NCBI GenBank assembly: GCA_014898425.1
Contig: RCSZ01000003.1
Coordinates: 2,170,001 to 2,234,000, forward strand
Reading direction: 5' to 3'
Origin: Botryotinia globosa
Taxonomy: Eukaryota > Ascomycota > Leotiomycetes > Helotiales > Sclerotiniaceae
Length of the DNA stretch: 64,000 nucleotides
The position numbers and the translations under genes are program-made. Below the pieces are notes generated by a model. The model did not search any database. It saw only the letters and a list, made by a program, of their open reading frames with translations, and was not told the origin of the DNA. This document shows positions 33,382-45,708 of the stretch, piece after piece (within the stretch, counting starts at the first letter, position 1; each line of letters begins with the position of its first letter).

Positions 33382-36300
33382 AGACATCGGATGTTGCTGT
33401 TAGGAGGGGAAAGTTTTAGACAGCGCGGTGCAGTGTTGTAATTGAGTGATTACGCACGTGAGCGCGAACGCTAGTGCTAATTAGCGCACAAACGTATTCC
33501 ATAAAGCTCTCATAGCTCTAGGACCTAGAAGAGAGAAGACAGAATATCAATAAATACGTTAGACCGATTATGAAGATGTCATAATCTTCACCGAGGTAAT
33601 CCCAACAGATTCAGTGTATTCATTCAGGAACAACCATCACCAAAAAAAGACAACACAGTCCAAGGCAGTACACCACATAAAGTTCGTAGTCATAACAATC
33701 ATGTATACCAGTACCAGATTAGACCGCTCAGAACGTTCTGAAAACTAAAAGCACTAGATTATAATCTCGCCCTTCGATATCTCCCTATAGACCATCAACC
33801 TACGCGATGAATAATCAACGAAAACGCACTCACGCCCCCAAAATACTCGGTGAATCCGGCATACAGGTACAAAAGAATAAGTAGATCTTCAAAAACAAGT
33901 TCGCAATTGCCAAATATCAACTAAGATATCACATAAGCATACCAAGACCCAATCAAAATCTCACCATTTCTCCATACATCTTACCTCATCCAATGAGATT
34001 ACAGTAATCATCATAAATCATTTTCAAGACAAATCATTTCAGGTTCCGGGATTGAGGGATGGCTCAAGTGCTTATTATGTACAGTACTAGTACCGTAATT
34101 CTGGGAATCGGAGCCGGACGAATTCATTCCCCCATTGGTATTTGTGTGAGATGCCGCGATTAATTCATGAATGATCTGGAATAAGCCTGAAATTCCACGT
34201 GGACATGCGAGACAAATTTATCAAGAAAAAAGTAGTACCAACTATGGTGGTGTGGTTGGACTCTGTTTGATTTGTAGAAATAGAATTAGTTAAGCCCTGA
34301 CCGTGATGTAGGGCGATGGATTTTCATCACCAACAGGTTGGGATCGGAATCACTAGCCCGGGTGTAAACTTCGTACTCGAGACGCTCGTTAAGTCTACAG
34401 TCAGGAATGAATCTTGGATTTAAACTAAAATGGCATATGTTTCAAGATTGGCGTTCAATTGTTATCAGCTATTCCAAAAATTGACAATGGCTGATAAAGA
34501 GACGGTGGCGCGGATAATTCTCCATACTGTCTGTAATGTGGTATTTCATGTCAAGACGAGGATACAGCTTTCAACTATCCTACCAAACGTAACACTAGAA
34601 TTTTGACTGCAAACCATGATTGAAGTGCATAAAAGATTGTCTCGAGCACTGCCGAAGTCTGGCCGCCTAGGCTACAATGCTGCCAAATAATGGCGAGGAG
34701 TACAAAAACACCTCTCGTTGGTCATATTAAACGACGCTATTTACGTAGTATTAATGGTAGGCAACATCTCTGCGCCACTTGTAACAAGAGACAACGTGAA
34801 AATTATAGACGGCCAAGTCTAACACAAAACGTTATGTCTTGGAATGACAACGTGTAGGTATAAAAAGCAGGTACGAGTAAGATTTTGATTCAGCATTGAA
34901 CCCTCCCACATCTACTACTGTGGGGAGGAGAGGAAACATCGATAAGCGTTTCACGTTGTTGAATTGCCGTTACCAAGAAATCCTATGATACTAATACACA
35001 GATACATTGATTGAGGGGGGAAGCAATATGGTACTTCGCTTTTGCTCCGAGGAGATAGTATCTTAAACTCGCTAGCGCTGGAACCCCAAGATTGAGAGAG
35101 GATTCGAAATGCCATGCTTTTCAATCCTCCAAGTTGAAGCTAGAAGGTTCACTATTGTCAAGGCCCGGATTCTCATAGAAGCTTGCTAGACGCTTATGTC
35201 GGCAATTTGTGAGCAGAAACTGTTGCGGATATGGATTGATTGGATGGGTTCTTGAAGCTCGTATTTATTTGTTTGAGACGCACGTGGATGATCTGCGGCA
35301 ATGTACTATAAGGTAATGGATTCGAAATCCAAGAGATGATAGTCAAAATAGCCTTGCAGGATTGATCGCAAGGCGGAGGGATAAGTGCGACTGCACCGTT
35401 TTGATATGAAAGAGATTATCAAGGGCCGTTCTACGATGGAATTGTGCAACCGTAAGAGATGCTGTGCAATAGATTTTATGTAGAAGGATTGGCAATTTGA
35501 TTGGGTCGTAATAATGTCGAATGGTTGACGAAACCCTTAATGCTACTGGCCTGTTCTATGATTGGGTTAACATTTTAAACTGAGCAAATGAATTGTGTCG
35601 TCTCTTGGCGAATATCTTTTTGGGCATGGTATTCCTGAAAGACACTGTGGTAGTATCCTGTGCCTCTGGATAAAGGCAGATAACAAGTCCTTGGGCAAAT
35701 CAGTACTTTGATCTTGCCGGAGTTATTGATGAGATGGAGAACGCCGGGTAAGCAAATCCATTACACATACACTCGCGGGGTAATCCTGCATACAAAATTA
35801 TTCCATTTTGTTTCAGCTGGTTGATTTTGTCTTAGGCCAAGATTTTCAATGGATTTTCAAATTTCTCCAAGTTCTACTTGAACGGATTGTGTTGAGTGCT
35901 ACCTTCCCAAACTTGAGGCTTAGCTCATCAAGGTAACATCGAGGGGAATGCGCCAACGGGGGTTGATAACTTGATCGTAACCACGGCTTGAAAATGATTT
36001 GATCTCCAAGCAAAAGTCTCAATGCACATTGCGCAGGACAAAAAACGTAAATCAGAATTCGTACATTTCCTGTATATCTTATGTCCCGTGTAGGTATGGT
36101 AGGCAACTAGCCAATGGGCTAGGGTTTGCCGTGTGAAGAAAGAAAGAACAATCTAAATATACTTCAGTGGGTTGACTTATCTAGATTAAGTAGGTAATCA
36201 GAAAAAACAGCGATGATGTGGCGCAGACTCGATAGTTGCTGGAATTGCCCAGTACATGGTACGGACGGCAATGCATAAGTCAGACTCGTCAGCCAACCAC

Positions 36301-36730
36301 GACTGTGCATCTTAGCTAGATATGAAAGCTGCAGGACCAGCAGGTGCGTTGATATCATGTACATGATGTATGAACTCGGCATATCTATTGACTTGGCTAT
36401 ATACGACGGAGTGTATGTTTTCTTGTTTGTCCTTTGGGTTGACCTTCTTGTTTGTGATGTTTATAGATTTACCTCGTCTATTCACGGTGCTGCCTTGACT
36501 TTAGTCCAATTGTTGCTTTGCATTCCTTGTATTTTTGAATGGCTGCATGTTGAATTACAACTTTGTTGACATATTAGTTCATCTAACAAGTCTAGGGGCA
36601 CAAAGTTCCACTTTGTGAGCTTGGTGATGTGATCACCGAAAGGTAGGAGCCTAGAAAGCGAAATCAGTCCTGTTCGTATTCATTGTCGTCCTGGAGAATA
36701 TCAAAGAGCCTGGGCTGTGATTGCGGTGGG

Positions 36731-36768
36731 TGTGGTGTTGGTGTTGGTGTTGGTGTTGGTGTTGGTGT
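36731..36768. repeat. GGTGTT hexanucleotide microsatellite
   Basis: At least five head-to-tail GGTGTT units, ending GGTGTAGC. It lies in the gene-poor region. Confidence 0.85.
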
Positions 36769-36924
36769 AGCTATTCTGTTGCTTGCCTCTTGCTAAATGG
36801 CTTAGGTGGGGTACTCGCAGCCGCCCGGGTCGGGTACTTTTGGGGAAAGAGCGCCACTATCACGTGCACCACATGCATGTTTGTATCTTACTCTTGCCTA
36901 TTTGCGTAACAATCACCTAGGCAA

Positions 36925-36934
36925 TACCTAGGTA
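36925..36934. repeat. Palindrome TACCTAGGTA (copy 4 of 5)
   Basis: Exact copy; a related CACCTAGGCA lies eight bases upstream, and AGGTAGGTA overlaps the right half. Confidence 0.8.
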
Positions 36935-38275
36935 GGTAATGTCAATTCATTCGTTTTTGGTATTGAATTTCATTGGATAGTACTATTTACTCAGTCGATA
37001 TGAAGCTACACATAGATAGGTTGTCATCGTTATCGTCGCCGTCGTCGTCGCCTTTCCCATAAAGAGGAACATGACGATAGATTAGAAAGATACAATCCAG
37101 CAAGCTCTCTCCTTTCTCTTCGATTGTATAAGTCCAAAAAGAGCATACCAATGCAAAAGGGACTGCAATTAGAATAAGTGAGGACTGAAATGGGTAGAGC
37201 GAACTCGTCACACATGGGATTATCCACTCTTAATTTATTTCAACTGCCGCTAAGTTACAACTTACCAGTGCACATCGCGCACAGCACTACCACGTTTTTC
37301 TCCACTACATGCTGATACCGATTGCACATCTCATTTGGAAACCTTGGATATCGAAATTTGTTTCTTTGCTACCTAATATCTCTTCATCAATTTCGTTCTT
37401 CTTGTGCCGGAGCGAACAAACTCCTTTTGAACACAACTTCACGCGGCTTCTTGCATCTGTGTACAGATTCCTTGCCTCCTTCAGACCATGAACCATCCCA
37501 TTCTTTATGCAAACTACTAGTCAATGTCATCCTTGCTAGATAAGCATCTTCAAATATTGTACACAATCACGTCGCTAGCATCTAAATTTAGCGCAGTACC
37601 TCAGTCACGAACATGTTTATGCGCTTATCCGTCGTTGTGGGAGTCTTTGGAGTTCTGGGGGACGACCCTTACCGCTGCTGTGAAATTCCAAATCCCCGCA
37701 ATCAAGTTCAGTAAGTGGATGTCTCTTTGAGATTTGCCTCAAGGAACTCAACTCCACTCTTCCTTCTGTTGCATGAATCGGAAGTACAGCCTATCACTCA
37801 TTTGTTATGAAAGCTGTTGGTATTTTGCGTTTGAAATGGGCGGCGCTTGTCACTCAAAGGAATCTGGCCTTGGGAATCCAGTACCACGAGGTCGGTGTGG
37901 ATGTGCTATCCGACATGCATCTTGTTGATCTGTTAACCACGCGAGTTTTGTGATATATCGTCACGCGGTGCACTAGCAGGCTATCTTTAATATATTCTTT
38001 GAGCTAGATCTTTAACTCTAAAGATGAGCCCCAATGCTACAAGTGGATGCGAAATCCACTCCCATCAGATGTTTGTAGATATACCTTAGGTATCCGAGTG
38101 TATCCCTTGTTAAAGTATAGTGCCAATGTCGTACAGATGATTGCGCCGTGTATCAAGTTGTATTGTGCATCATCTCGAAACCGGAAATCCACCCAGATTC
38201 GTTCAATTGATATACACGGCGGACTAACATTCAAATTTTGTTTCTGCTATATTTTCCATTGAATAGCCTGCGACT

Positions 38276-41200
38276 ATGCCACTTCAAAAGTCAGGGTCGC
38301 GTCCTAAGCGGATGATCTTTCATCGAGAGAGTAACAGTGCTGATGGATTTTTCGAATACGATCGTAATACCGGTAATAGGCAACCAGAAAGCCTTTTCTG
38401 GATATCAGAAAATCCAAAATCCGACAAACTTGCGGTTAGAAGGAATACAGCTATTATGGTACGAAAACCTCCTGAGATCCGGATCGATTCCAGTCAAACG
38501 GCACAGTCACCCTTAAGTCCTTTACATTTCGATTGGGGTTTTAACGATAACTCGGCGAGCGGGAGTATGGATGAAAGTGTGGATGAAAGTGTGGGTGGCC
38601 AAGGGAATAGGAGGACACTGAACCTAACAAAGGTACTTGTAGAATCGACACCAATTGAGGACAATGTTGATTCTTTGTCTCCAACTATATCCAAGTCCAA
38701 AAGTTGTGCTTCATTAAGAAGTGCGACTCGTCCCTTACAACCCAGTCCGGTTAATGATAATAATCAGCATCACAATCGTCAGCCCCGCTACCATTGTTTC
38801 CCCCAAACCCTGGCGCCCCCAAAATTGGACTCAGGTGATGCACCATTAGCAACACAAGCGCAGACTTGCAGCAACACCGGCATGGTATTTTCAGAAAAAG
38901 AAATTCCGCAGCAGGCACAAGGAAATTCTAACTTGAGGTTACATTCTTATAAAAGAGAGGCGCAAGCTACCTCGTCAGATAAGCTTATGGAAGGGGAAGG
39001 GAAAGGGAAAGAGGAAGAGGCAGGATCAAATATTAATCTCTTCCATAATCCAAATACTTCATCGTTGTTAAATCATCTTATTAATGATAAAGGAAATCCA
39101 ACTCCTACCATTACTAGTATCCCTAGTATTCCCAGTATTCCTAGTATTCCTACAACTCCTGCTACCACCAAAAAATTAATACCATCAACCAAGTCCTACG
39201 ATAGATTTATTCTCAGATCAAAGGAAAAGTCTTTCTTTCATTTTCATTCTCATCAACATACTTCTCATCAACAACAAGATCACCCGCAACCGTCCAGTCA
39301 TAATATATCAACATCTGCTTCATGTTCGAATCTACCAAAGATGGTCGAATTTACCGATAACGTCGAACAATTAATTCGCGAAACGGATCAAGCATTCCAA
39401 GCAGTTGGATTTGCCTTGGGTGACGCAAAAGCTGCCACTCGAGGATTTCAGCAATTTGAAAATAGCAAAGCAGCGAGGATAACTGGTATGAGTGTTAATG
39501 ATTTGAACAATATGAATGTCAAGAATATCAACAATACCATCGTTACCCGCCAAAACCGATCAACCTACTCGAGTAAACCTCTCGCACGGACCAATTCAAT
39601 CTCGAAGCGCAATCAAATGCAGAATTCCAACTTTTTGAAAGAACGTCCGTCTTCAACCAGTCTTTCGGGAAAATCCCCTGTACCAAAATCTTCATTTAAT
39701 ACAAAAGCAAAGAAGTCCATTTCTCCTAAACAAAAGAAAAGTACCGCTTCGGATAAAGCTTCGAGGAAGAGTTTACCGCATCCGCATTCAAGTGCAAGAT
39801 GGAACTTGGGAGATGTCACAGCCAGTATGGCTGATGTTTTCAAAGGAAAATTCACCAGACTGGAAGCCGATGAAATGTTGACTCCGGATAGATTGCAGCA
39901 ACTAGAGGAAAAGGCGGAAAAGGCAAAGTTAGATCATGAACGAAAAGCCTCATTGGAAAATGCTCAAAATGATGTCGCTCGCAATGCCGACACAGTCAAA
40001 GATGCGGATGGGATTACTCCAGCGGGACATTCACGAAAAATGGGTGCGGATAAGAAGCTTGATACGAGCATTATATCGTCGGATAGCCCAGATAATCTAT
40101 CACCGACCGAACCATTTCATTTGGAACACCTATTACCTCGCATCAACAATGACAAGGACAAAACATCCAATTCAACACAAACTCTCGCTTCTTCTTCACC
40201 ACTACCATTCACATCGGTAGATGTATCCGAATCTTTGGAAAATGACCACCAAAGAGGTCGAAGAGCATTATCCGATGTATCGAATCCCGATTATGCCGAA
40301 ATCGATGCTATCGAACAAGCCTTTGAAGATCTCAACTTCCCCTCTCCACCCCGCGATTCTCCACATTCTCCACCCAGACTCCCACGAAGTCGTTCCAACA
40401 CAGGAATGACAAGTCTCCTACCCACCATTCCCGAAATCTCTCCCCTGAACACCCCAGCCCCACGAACCCCTAAACGATCCTTCTCGCAAGATTCGGAATA
40501 TTCCCAAGACTCAAGCACATCCTCTGTAGACTACATTCAATTACCATCCACTCCATATACCCTCACATCCCCACTTTTCCGCCACGGTCCTATCCGTCTC
40601 GAAAATGTCTATCATCGCTCCAATCGCGATTCTCTCTCTGCGCCCGAGTTTGAAGAAGCACTCGATTGGACCGCATTCCAGATGGCAATCTCAGGCACAA
40701 TGGACGATGGTACATTAGGCGCCAGCGAAGAAAGCATCTGGGAAGCAGATGAAGCGGAAGTTGATAGTATTTTCGATTGGTGGAGCGGATTCGGGTATCC
40801 TGGAATTGGTCGTTTAGTCAAAGAAGCACCTGTTTCTCGACGCAAGAGAGGAAAATCTCTCGCGGCTACCGATGCAGAAAAAAGTACCCGGAAAACAAAA
40901 GATGGGAGGGATAATCGCGCGACGACAATCGGACTTGGACTGGGTTTTGGTGTTCCTAGTGAAAGCAGTAGTGGCAGACCTAGAACCCCAGAATATCAAG
41001 GCAGGTTATGGGTAGAAACGCATCGGGACAGTGCTCCGCAAGTAGTGGAATCCGTATCTGGACCTACCTTAACAGCGAGGAGAGATGTGGCGCTCAAAGT
41101 GACTGTTCCAGAGCCAAAAATCGATGATGATGATAATGATTCGCTACCTCCTTCGCCGATCAACTTGGTTAAAATTAAGGATGAATATATTCCCATGGGA

Positions 41201-41296
41201 TACAACTTGGGACATGATTTGGGGGATTTTTTGAATTGGGAAACGTATCATGTGCAGAGTCTTTTTGGAGAGGATGAGGGCAGAAGTTACATGTAA
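38276..41296 (+). CDS. Large serine-rich protein, 1006 residues, unknown function
   Basis: One uninterrupted frame with no intron. Mostly hydrophilic and low in complexity: Ser/Pro/Asn-rich, with a repeat IPSIPSIPSIP near residue 285, a His/Gln-rich patch around 320-340 and a Lys/Ser-rich basic tract around 465-500. A charged helix follows (EEKAEKAKLDHERKAS, about 545), which may form a coiled coil. The C-terminal third looks more structured, with aromatic motifs ALDWTAFQMAISG, SIFDWWSGFGYPGIGRL and NLGHDLGDFLNWETYHV; these are probably the conserved part. No signal peptide or membrane segment. I do not recognise the family; many SP and RRxS sites suggest a phosphoprotein. The ATG at 38276 is the first in frame, and the next (residue 61, MVRKPPE) is a possible alternative start. 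Confidence 0.75.
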   Translation: MPLQKSGSRPKRMIFHRESNSADGFFEYDRNTGNRQPESLFWISENPKSDKLAVRRNTAIMVRKPPEIRIDSSQTAQSPLSPLHFDWGFNDNSASGSMDESVDESVGGQGNRRTLNLTKVLVESTPIEDNVDSLSPTISKSKSCASLRSATRPLQPSPVNDNNQHHNRQPRYHCFPQTLAPPKLDSGDAPLATQAQTCSNTGMVFSEKEIPQQAQGNSNLRLHSYKREAQATSSDKLMEGEGKGKEEEAGSNINLFHNPNTSSLLNHLINDKGNPTPTITSIPSIPSIPSIPTTPATTKKLIPSTKSYDRFILRSKEKSFFHFHSHQHTSHQQQDHPQPSSHNISTSASCSNLPKMVEFTDNVEQLIRETDQAFQAVGFALGDAKAATRGFQQFENSKAARITGMSVNDLNNMNVKNINNTIVTRQNRSTYSSKPLARTNSISKRNQMQNSNFLKERPSSTSLSGKSPVPKSSFNTKAKKSISPKQKKSTASDKASRKSLPHPHSSARWNLGDVTASMADVFKGKFTRLEADEMLTPDRLQQLEEKAEKAKLDHERKASLENAQNDVARNADTVKDADGITPAGHSRKMGADKKLDTSIISSDSPDNLSPTEPFHLEHLLPRINNDKDKTSNSTQTLASSSPLPFTSVDVSESLENDHQRGRRALSDVSNPDYAEIDAIEQAFEDLNFPSPPRDSPHSPPRLPRSRSNTGMTSLLPTIPEISPLNTPAPRTPKRSFSQDSEYSQDSSTSSVDYIQLPSTPYTLTSPLFRHGPIRLENVYHRSNRDSLSAPEFEEALDWTAFQMAISGTMDDGTLGASEESIWEADEAEVDSIFDWWSGFGYPGIGRLVKEAPVSRRKRGKSLAATDAEKSTRKTKDGRDNRATTIGLGLGFGVPSESSSGRPRTPEYQGRLWVETHRDSAPQVVESVSGPTLTARRDVALKVTVPEPKIDDDDNDSLPPSPINLVKIKDEYIPMGYNLGHDLGDFLNWETYHVQSLFGEDEGRSYM

Positions 41297-42344
41297 TCCA
41301 TGGAGAGTTAAAAAGAAGGAGTGAAGAACGTCATAGTTGAGGATTTAATAGCTGAATGTTTAATTGCCTTGGAGTTATATCTTGGGATATGGAATCGAAA
41401 ATGGAGCACGGAAAGAAAATCCTTGGAATTGGGAATGGGAATATATATTGTGCAATGCATATATGGTTTATGAGAAACGGACGGAAATGGACACGAGAAA
41501 GGAATTTCATGTGGAAATGATGGAGGATATCTAGTAATCTTGAACCGTACATTAATATCAAAACCAGAATATCTTACATACATTTGAGGAGAAGTCGTTT
41601 TATTGAGTGTCTAGAAGTTTGAGGGGAAATGGTGCATGTCTGATGGTTCGACTGGGGGATTAACGATAGGAAACTACCCACGGGACAATAACGCATCTCT
41701 CCTGTATTTGAACCATCCCTTATGAATGAGGAGACTGATGATCAATTTCAACAGAAATTCATATTCTCTGAAGCTTTGAATGATTAATGGAAAAGATATC
41801 GCATCTGAATGAAAGTTTCAGTGCATGTTGTCCTCCATTTCATGCTAGGTGAGTATCTGAAGATGATGATTGCAAACTGCAAACTACTGATCCAATGTTG
41901 TTTCAAGCCGTCGCTACAGAGATTCAACCTTTCATACAAACAGTCGGATATTCTCATCTGATGCTTGGGTAGGTATGTATAACCTTGGAATCCAATGGAA
42001 GACAACCGCTCGATGATACTTTGGTGCATGTCACGTGTCCATCACAAAAATCGATGCATAAATGCCAACGGAATCAACTCAATTTATACTGGTGTATCTA
42101 CTTTTCAAGAGGGAATAATAATACCTAGGTACCTACAACATGAACAATTCTTCCACGACGCCCAGATGAGCATAACGTTTTACATAAAAGAACTTTCCGC
42201 CGAATCCGGCCGAAGGAAAGAATGAGAGACATCAGATAATAATGGCTCAACAATTGGATCTGACTCGCGTGTAGAGATATGATTTGCCGCATGATAGAAC
42301 TCTCCGAAGCGGGGCGATTCACATACTAATGATGTATTGAATGT
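41297..42344. other. Intergenic
   Basis: No gene. Ordinary composition. Contains a TACCTAGGTA palindrome at 42122-42131 and ends at the TA duplication of the next MITE. Confidence 0.5.
42122..42131. repeat. Palindrome TACCTAGGTA (copy 5 of 5)
   Basis: Exact copy, followed directly by CCTAC, so that TAGGTACCTA overlaps it as a second palindrome. Confidence 0.8.
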
Positions 42345-42818
42345 ACAAAACCTCTTTATAAGGATATCGGTTTTTGTAATCTTTTTTAAGGATATATAGA
42401 GGTATCTTATAGAGGTATCCTCATATAGAGGTTTATAAATAAAAAATAATTATTAATATTTTATCTCATTTATTCACATAAATATTTTTTAAATAATTAT
42501 AATATTAGTATTGATATCATTAAATGAATAATAAATTGAAAGAAGAAAAATCAAAGAAACTAAATAAAAATAAAAAATATTAGAAAAAAATAAGAATATA
42601 AAATAAAGCGAATTATCTAATTAATATGCTTAGAATATATAGGATTTTGAGATAAAAATATAAAAAATATAAAAAATATAAAAAAATATAAGGATATCCT
42701 AATAAAAAGGTTTTCAGGATTTAGATCATTTTTGAATCTAAAAGTTTTTGAGATTTTAAAAAATAAGAATAATAAAGGTTATTCTTATAAAGAGGATTCC
42801 TATAGAGAGGTTTTGCTG
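42345..42818. mobile_element. Pogo/Tigger-like MITE, about 474 bp
   Basis: Flanked by TA on both sides. The inverted right end reads CAGCAAAACCTCTCTATA, the kind of terminus typical of pogo/Tigger elements. The left end reads CAAAACCTCTTTATA and seems to lack three bases. Sub-terminal copies of TATAGAGGT occur three times on the left (42398-42433), as expected for transposase binding sites. The interior is AT-rich and non-coding. Confidence 0.65.
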
Positions 42819-42820
42819 TA

Positions 42821-43529
42821 TAATCAAACCTGGTTATATTTACCTACCCCTTCATCAGTGGGTTCGCTACTCACCCCTTGGAGTCCGAATACTGTACCAA
42901 CTTCCGAGACAGACAAAGTCAATTGCCGAGTCACCCTTAACTCCTACGTCGCAAGTACATAGAAGCGGATGTTTTTCCTCAAGTAGCCATTTTATGATAA
43001 TGTGTGGAACATTTTCTCCCTTCGTTGTCAAGGTGGCGGCTTTGGCGGGGTGTTTTTCTGAATGATGATATAACCTTAGGTCCGACAACCTCGGCATAGA
43101 AAACGATGGGCAAGAACAGAATCTCGTATCCACATTCTTCGACAAAAGCTTACCAATTCACACAAACCTCAAGTCATGTCTCGTTCACGCAATCAGAAAA
43201 CGGAGATTTCGTTTCAATGGAGAGAAGATGTTCTCAAAGGGCGACGAATGAGAAGATGTATCTGATACAGTGACCCTGAAAGGTCCTGAAAGGTAGGTAG
43301 GTCAGGTCGTCTTTAGAATGTTCTACAAAACTTGCATGGTTTGAGCTTGGATGAAGACGTTTACTAGCAGGAACGTCATACTACAGGAAATTTCATTCAC
43401 AAAGACTATTCATATATATCTATCTGTCTGCCCCCCCTTCATTCTCTTTCGTTATATTCAATTGCTTTTTCTTTGACAATCCCACCCTACAACAATATAT
43501 CTATATCTACTTCAATTAAAACTGCAAAA
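42821..43529. other. Intergenic and promoter of the oxidoreductase gene
   Basis: No gene seen. Contains AGGTAGGTAGGTCAGG at about 43292 and a CT-rich run (43430-43450) shortly before the start codon, common in well-expressed fungal genes. Confidence 0.45.
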
Positions 43530-44693
43530 ATGGTTCAAAACAAAGGTCTTATCTTCAAGCAAGTTCCTCAGGGAGTTCCTGTTGCAGGAAAGGATTTGGT
43601 AGTTGAGACTCGTGAATTCGATCTTGACCAAGCACCACCCGCCGGAGGAATCACAACCAAGAACTTATATGCCTCCTTCGATCCTTACCAACGTGGACGC
43701 ATGAGGGCTGCAGAGACCAAGTCCTACTCCCCAGCTTTCCCATTGGGACAACCTATCAACAACAGCTCCCTTGCCAAAGTTATCAAGTCAGACAACCCTA
43801 AATTCCAACCAGGAGATCTCCTCACCGGTTTCATCTGGACTGAAGAGTACTCTGCTCTTCCAAAACAAGTCGCAGATGGTGCAAGCAAAATTGAGAACCC
43901 ACACAACTTGGACGTCAAGCATTTCCTTGGAGCATTAGGCAGTAAGTCCTTTTGATGTCCTTCACACCCAGAAACAAACTAATGTCCTTCTCCCTCAGTG
44001 CCCGGATTGACCGCATACTCCTCTTTCTACGAAATCGGCAAGCCTGTCAAGGGCGAGACCATCTTCATCTCTTCCGCCTCTGGAGCCGTTGGAGCCGTCG
44101 TTGGACAACTCGCCAAGCACGAAGGCCTCAAGGTTATCGGATCCGTTGGTTCTGACGACAAATTAGACTACATCATCAACGAATTGAAGTTCGATGGCGG
44201 TTTCAACTACAAGACCGAGAAGCCAGCAGATGCTCTCAAGCGTCTTGCACCAAACGGCATCGACATCTACTACGAGAATGTCGGGGGAGAACAATTAGAA
44301 GCTGCTATCAACGCCATGAACGATTACGGTAGAATCGTCGCGTGCGGTATGATTAGCGAGTACAGCACACCAGAAGCCGACAGATACCCCATCAAGAATT
44401 TGATGAACATTGTTGCAAAGAGAATCACAATGAGAGGTTTCATCGTCTCCGATGCTGACATGGGTCCATTACATGTTAAGGCAAGAGATGAGAATGTTGC
44501 CAAGTGGTTGGCGGATGGAAGCTTCAAGGCTTCTTTGAGCGTTACTGATGGAATCGATAATGGACCAGAGGGATTCATTGGTATGCTTGCAGGAAAGAAC
44601 TTTGGAAAGGCGGTTCTTAAGATTGCTGATTCCGAGGTAAGTTTTATTCGCCGAGATATTCTCAAAGTGCGGTACTAATATCTTTCATAGTAA
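43530..44693 (+). CDS. NADP-dependent medium-chain oxidoreductase (alkenal / prostaglandin reductase type)
   Basis: Exons 43530-43941, 43999-44636 and a last exon that begins with the stop codon (44691-44693). The last intron has a GTAAGT donor, TACTAAT branch site and CATAG acceptor; without splicing the protein would gain a 14-residue tail. Product 350 residues, usual for the family. The start at 43530 is preferred over the in-frame ATG at 43473 because MVQNKGLIFKQVP matches the family start and has a good context. Motifs: SFDPYQRGRM (about 49-58), the MPGLTAYSSF segment (from 138), the AxxGxxG cofactor loop SSASGAVGAVVGQ (about 163), and YENVGGEQL. No zinc-binding cysteines, as in the leukotriene B4 dehydrogenase branch. 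These enzymes reduce the C=C bond of alpha,beta-unsaturated carbonyls with NADPH, mainly detoxifying lipid aldehydes; yeast YML131W is a relative. Frame intact. Confidence 0.87.
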
Positions 44694-45619
44694 ACAACAC
44701 ACACACACACATATATATAATGGGCTAGAAAAGCTATGAAATAATAATCTAAAAAATATATATACCCAAATACAATTTCTCATGCACCTTCATTCCCGCA
44801 AACTATTGTTCACTCTGGAATATTGAACGGAGCTCGTGAAGTTCCACGACGCTTTATTTTCCTGTGCTTGAGTGTATCCAGATCTTCTGAATAAGTATTC
44901 ATTCTCACATAAAAACTCCCAAGGACAAACAAACACTTGATACTCTCGCCAAAGCCAAATGTAATCTCAGCGTTTTGCTCCCTCCCACCACAGATCTTCG
45001 AACTTTAACACATCATTTGAAATTAATGTTACATGCACCCCTCGACTATTTCAAATGTAGTTGGAAGACACATGTCGCAATAAAGTCAATTATTATCTAT
45101 TCGACTATTCGTTCGTCTAGCAAAATTCTGAATTCAATTAATGTGTTGGTTGAACCAATCACACATCCATGAATGATTTCCGGATTTCCACTACACCACA
45201 ATTGCATTTATTCTCTATTCTTACAATATCGTCTTAACAAAGAATCTTCATATTAACCAACATTAGGTATCTACAATTGCAATACTATTCATTCATTCAT
45301 TCATATATTCATTCCACACCAAATCCAACCGCCCACTGCAAAATAAATTGCACAAAACTCTCACCGCTCGGACTACCGACACATTTCCACCCACCCCACA
45401 GCCCTAAATTATCCATCGCCAACCCACTACCTCTCCACCCTTTACCCACACACTCACTATTCCATTACCTAAAATTTGGGTTCTGGCCTTTCCAGTTCTT
45501 TGTCTCTTTCTCGAATCGTCTTCTTTCCTGACTGCGCACTTGAAAACAAGCGTTTTGAAAGTTGCTAAAATTTGAGCAAAATAGTTTTATTTGACAAAAG
45601 CTTTATCGACGGCGTGGAT
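44694..45619. other. Intergenic
   Basis: Begins with a CA/TA microsatellite (44697-44719), probably in the 3' untranslated region of the oxidoreductase. Then ordinary DNA without a supported gene. An ATTC microsatellite lies at about 45281-45312. Confidence 0.5.
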
Positions 45620-45708
45620 TGCCCGTTCTAGGAATCGAACCTAGGATCTCATCATTATCACTTGGGAACAGGTACTAGTGATGCGCTTTACCGCTAAGCC
45701 AAACGGGC
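45620..45708 (-). tRNA. tRNA-Thr(AGT) with a 17-base intron
   Basis: Minus-strand cloverleaf: acceptor GCCCGTT / AACGGGC perfectly paired, D arm GCTT-AGCGGTAA-AGC, anticodon stem CATCA / TGATG, anticodon AGT in loop CTAGTA-A. T arm CTAGG-TTCGATT-CCTAG, discriminator A. The intron (45656-45672) sits after position 37, the canonical site, and leaves a 72-base mature tRNA. Boxes A and B are intact. Confidence 0.92.

Larger units (their letters stand above)
33382..38275. other. Long gene-poor region of ordinary composition
   Basis: About 4.9 kb with no frame above 86 codons and no set of exons I can join on either strand. It is not AT-rich, so it is not a RIP-mutated repeat. It may hold a non-coding RNA or the long promoter and leader of the gene at 38276. 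Contains the GGTGTT microsatellite and one TACCTAGGTA palindrome. Confidence 0.5.

Noticed and set aside
36357..36569. 70-codon hydrophobic frame
   Set aside because: No signal peptide with a proper context, no splice partners, and no resemblance to a known family.
42345..42818. Link between this MITE and the transposase at 9973-11619
   Set aside because: The MITE ends (CAGCAAAACCTC) do not match the 17-mer or any sequence flanking that transposase.
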